This document shows, in pieces, positions 62,719 through 64,000 of a DNA stretch of 64,000 nt. The first letter of the stretch is position 1. Each line of letters begins with the position of its first letter. The position numbers were made by a program, and so were the translations under genes. This DNA comes from Gliomastix tumulicola (lineage: Eukaryota > Ascomycota > Sordariomycetes > Hypocreales > Bionectriaceae): the NCBI GenBank assembly GCA_001599755.1, contig BCHX01000004.1, forward strand, positions 1,674,001 through 1,738,000, read 5' to 3'. The notes beneath the pieces are model-generated. The model worked only from the letters and a program-made list of their open reading frames with translations, was not told the DNA's origin and ran no database searches.

Positions 62719-63290
62719 TAAATTTAAATTTAAAATTTTTACTACTTTATAAAAACTTTAACTAGTTAAATAACCTATAGCTTAAAGATTAATATATTAT
62801 TATATTTTAAATATTAATATTAAAGTGAGGAAAAATATAATAAAATATATTAAAATACTATTATTATTATTATAAATTATTATTAAAATTTAACTTAATT
62901 AACCTATAGTTAAGTTTTAGTTTTATAACTTTATAACATTAAGCCTTATAGCTTAAAGCTTTACTATTATAATTAAACTAAATTTAAAGCTAGAGGGAGA
63001 ATATAAAACCTTTATATAATATAATATAGACCCTGCCTTTATTTATATAATAATATATAAGTAAAGTAACTTAAGATTTTATTTTATTTATATTTTATAT
63101 ATTTACTAAGGAAAATTAATAAATTACTTAATAAGCTTTTATAAATACTTTATTTATACTTTTACTTTTAAGTAATATTTTAAAATTAATTACTTATTTC
63201 TTTAATTAAGAAAAGAGCTAGAAGCATCTCTTATATATATATATATATATATAGCTACTTAATCAAAGGAGAAAATACTTAATCTCCTCT
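62719..63290. other. Right margin of the AT block
   Basis: Decayed sequence in which G and C become more frequent toward the gene side. It ends with a TA microsatellite at 63,232-63,253 (eleven TA units). No frame or element recognised. Confidence 0.5.
63232..63253. repeat. TA dinucleotide microsatellite
   Basis: Eleven uninterrupted TA units at the border between the AT block and ordinary sequence. Confidence 0.9.
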
Positions 63291-63547
63291 TATTCTCTAC
63301 TAGTTCTCCTAAATACCTAGCTTACAACCACTTGTTTTATTCTTACACATTAGGAAAAAGGAAGAATAATACAAATTACTACGGTTCAAGGACTTAATGC
63401 CCTCCCCGTCTGATTGCTGCGTTCGTTGTTTCTGGCTTTGCTTTGTCTCCTCCAACAGTATCTATGTCTTGTTCTCACCTATGAATACGACTTGAGTGAT
63501 GCTACAGTGTATGACGCGTGTACAGATGTACGTTAAAGATCAGGGGT

Positions 63548-64000
63548 CTACTCGCCCTTCAGCTTATCCTGCTTGACAGTGAAAGCCATCTCGAGCAGCT
63601 CCTCCTCTTCCTTCTTGTGCACGCTCTTCAAACCAGTGGCGACGGAGGCGCTCGGGTTGCGACCAGCATACATGACGTGTTTCCTATCATGGTGCTTGGT
63701 CTGGTTGAGCAGTGTCTCGATACGGGGTTGCGTGAAGCTCCAGGCGCCCGCGTTGAGCGGCTCCTCCTGGCACCAGACGATCGTCTTGGCGTTGGGATAC
63801 TGGTCCAAGTTCTCGCGCAGCTGCTGCCAGGGGAAGGGGTTGAGTTGCTCGATGCGCGTGAAAGCGACATTGTCAATCTTGTTGTCAGCGCGGTACTTCT
63901 GCAGGGCCGCGTAAACCTGACCCGTGCAGAGAATGACACGGTCGATATCCTCAGGTGCCTTGATAGCGCCCGTCTGGTGTTCCGGATCAGCGATCAGAGG
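63548..64000 (-). CDS. KGD1: 2-oxoglutarate dehydrogenase E1 component, C-terminal 150 aa (partial)
   Basis: This is the C-terminal end of the thiamine-diphosphate E1 subunit of the mitochondrial 2-oxoglutarate dehydrogenase complex (TCA cycle; 2-oxoglutarate to succinyl-CoA). The frame is open from the window edge to TAG at 63,550-63,548 and the rest of the gene lies beyond 64,000. The visible protein starts PLIADPEHQTG and contains RVILCTGQVY, EQLNPFPW, WCQEEPLNAGAWSF, VMYAGRNPSASVATG and the family's usual ending TVKQDKLKGE. No start codon or intron falls in the window. Its 3' end faces the AT block; about 260 bp of ordinary sequence (63,291-63,547) would hold its 3' UTR. A paralogous dehydrogenase E1 (DHTKD1-type) is possible but the ending fits the main enzyme better. 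Confidence 0.95.
   Translation of the reverse strand, partial: PLIADPEHQTGAIKAPEDIDRVILCTGQVYAALQKYRADNKIDNVAFTRIEQLNPFPWQQLRENLDQYPNAKTIVWCQEEPLNAGAWSFTQPRIETLLNQTKHHDRKHVMYAGRNPSASVATGLKSVHKKEEEELLEMAFTVKQDKLKGE

Larger units (their letters stand above)
14897..63290. other. 48-kb gene-free, RIP-decayed AT-rich block
   Basis: Base composition changes sharply to almost only A and T. Apart from one 71-codon frame inside a MITE (39,349-39,564), no open frame of 60 codons or more begins in it. Paralogous copies inside differ chiefly by C/T and G/A, most clearly at CpA/TpG, the signature of RIP in ascomycetes. It consists of nested retrotransposons, a pogo-type relic, MITEs and unassigned decayed sequence. 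The right edge is gradual near 63,230-63,290. Candidate roles are a centromere, pericentromere or heterochromatic island. Confidence 0.9.

Noticed and set aside
14897..63290. AT-rich block as inserted mitochondrial DNA
   Set aside because: No mitochondrial genes, rRNA or tRNA are visible, whereas LTR pairs, target duplications and RIP-type differences show nuclear transposons.

Overview
The window comes from a filamentous ascomycete. The genes have short introns with fungal GT/CTRAC/AG signals, shikimate synthesis is carried by one pentafunctional AROM protein, an Rpn4-type C2H2 factor is present, and a long stretch shows the C-to-T / G-to-A decay of repeat-induced point mutation (RIP). Protein wording resembles Sordariomycetes, perhaps Hypocreales, but this is an impression and not a test.

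Layout. Positions 1-14,896 have ordinary base composition: about 4.2 kb with no gene I can support, an RPN4-like transcription factor gene (4244-6109, +), a 3.0 kb convergent intergenic region with homopolymer tracts, the pentafunctional AROM gene (9101-13884, -, two exons) and its upstream region. Positions 14,897 to about 63,290 form a 48 kb gene-free, extremely AT-rich block built of nested, decayed transposons. Positions about 63,290-64,000 return to ordinary composition and carry the 3' end of the 2-oxoglutarate dehydrogenase E1 gene (-), cut by the window edge.

The AT block can be read as layers. A 9.1 kb LTR retrotransposon (called B here) runs from 14,897 to 23,953. A 10.6 kb LTR retrotransposon (A) runs from 35,972 to 46,573 with a 5-bp target duplication; a 3.3 kb part of a second A copy lies at 23,954-27,246 and a fragment near 62,400. 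A 1,850-bp pogo/Fot1-type relic with a TA duplication sits at 52,624-54,473 inside a dispersed duplication. Two related families of 0.4-0.6 kb hAT-like MITEs (M1 and M2) are scattered through the block, most copies flanked by 8-bp duplications, and one M1 is nested in another. Two solo LTRs (37,254-37,468 and 45,499-45,665) keep nearly normal composition and so probably arrived after most of the RIP.

The three genes are housekeeping functions (proteasome gene regulation, aromatic amino-acid synthesis, TCA cycle) and do not form a pathway cluster. The main interest is the AT block, which could be a (peri)centromere or another heterochromatic island, and the length rule of the M1 family, whose size differences are explained by two internal tandem arrays.
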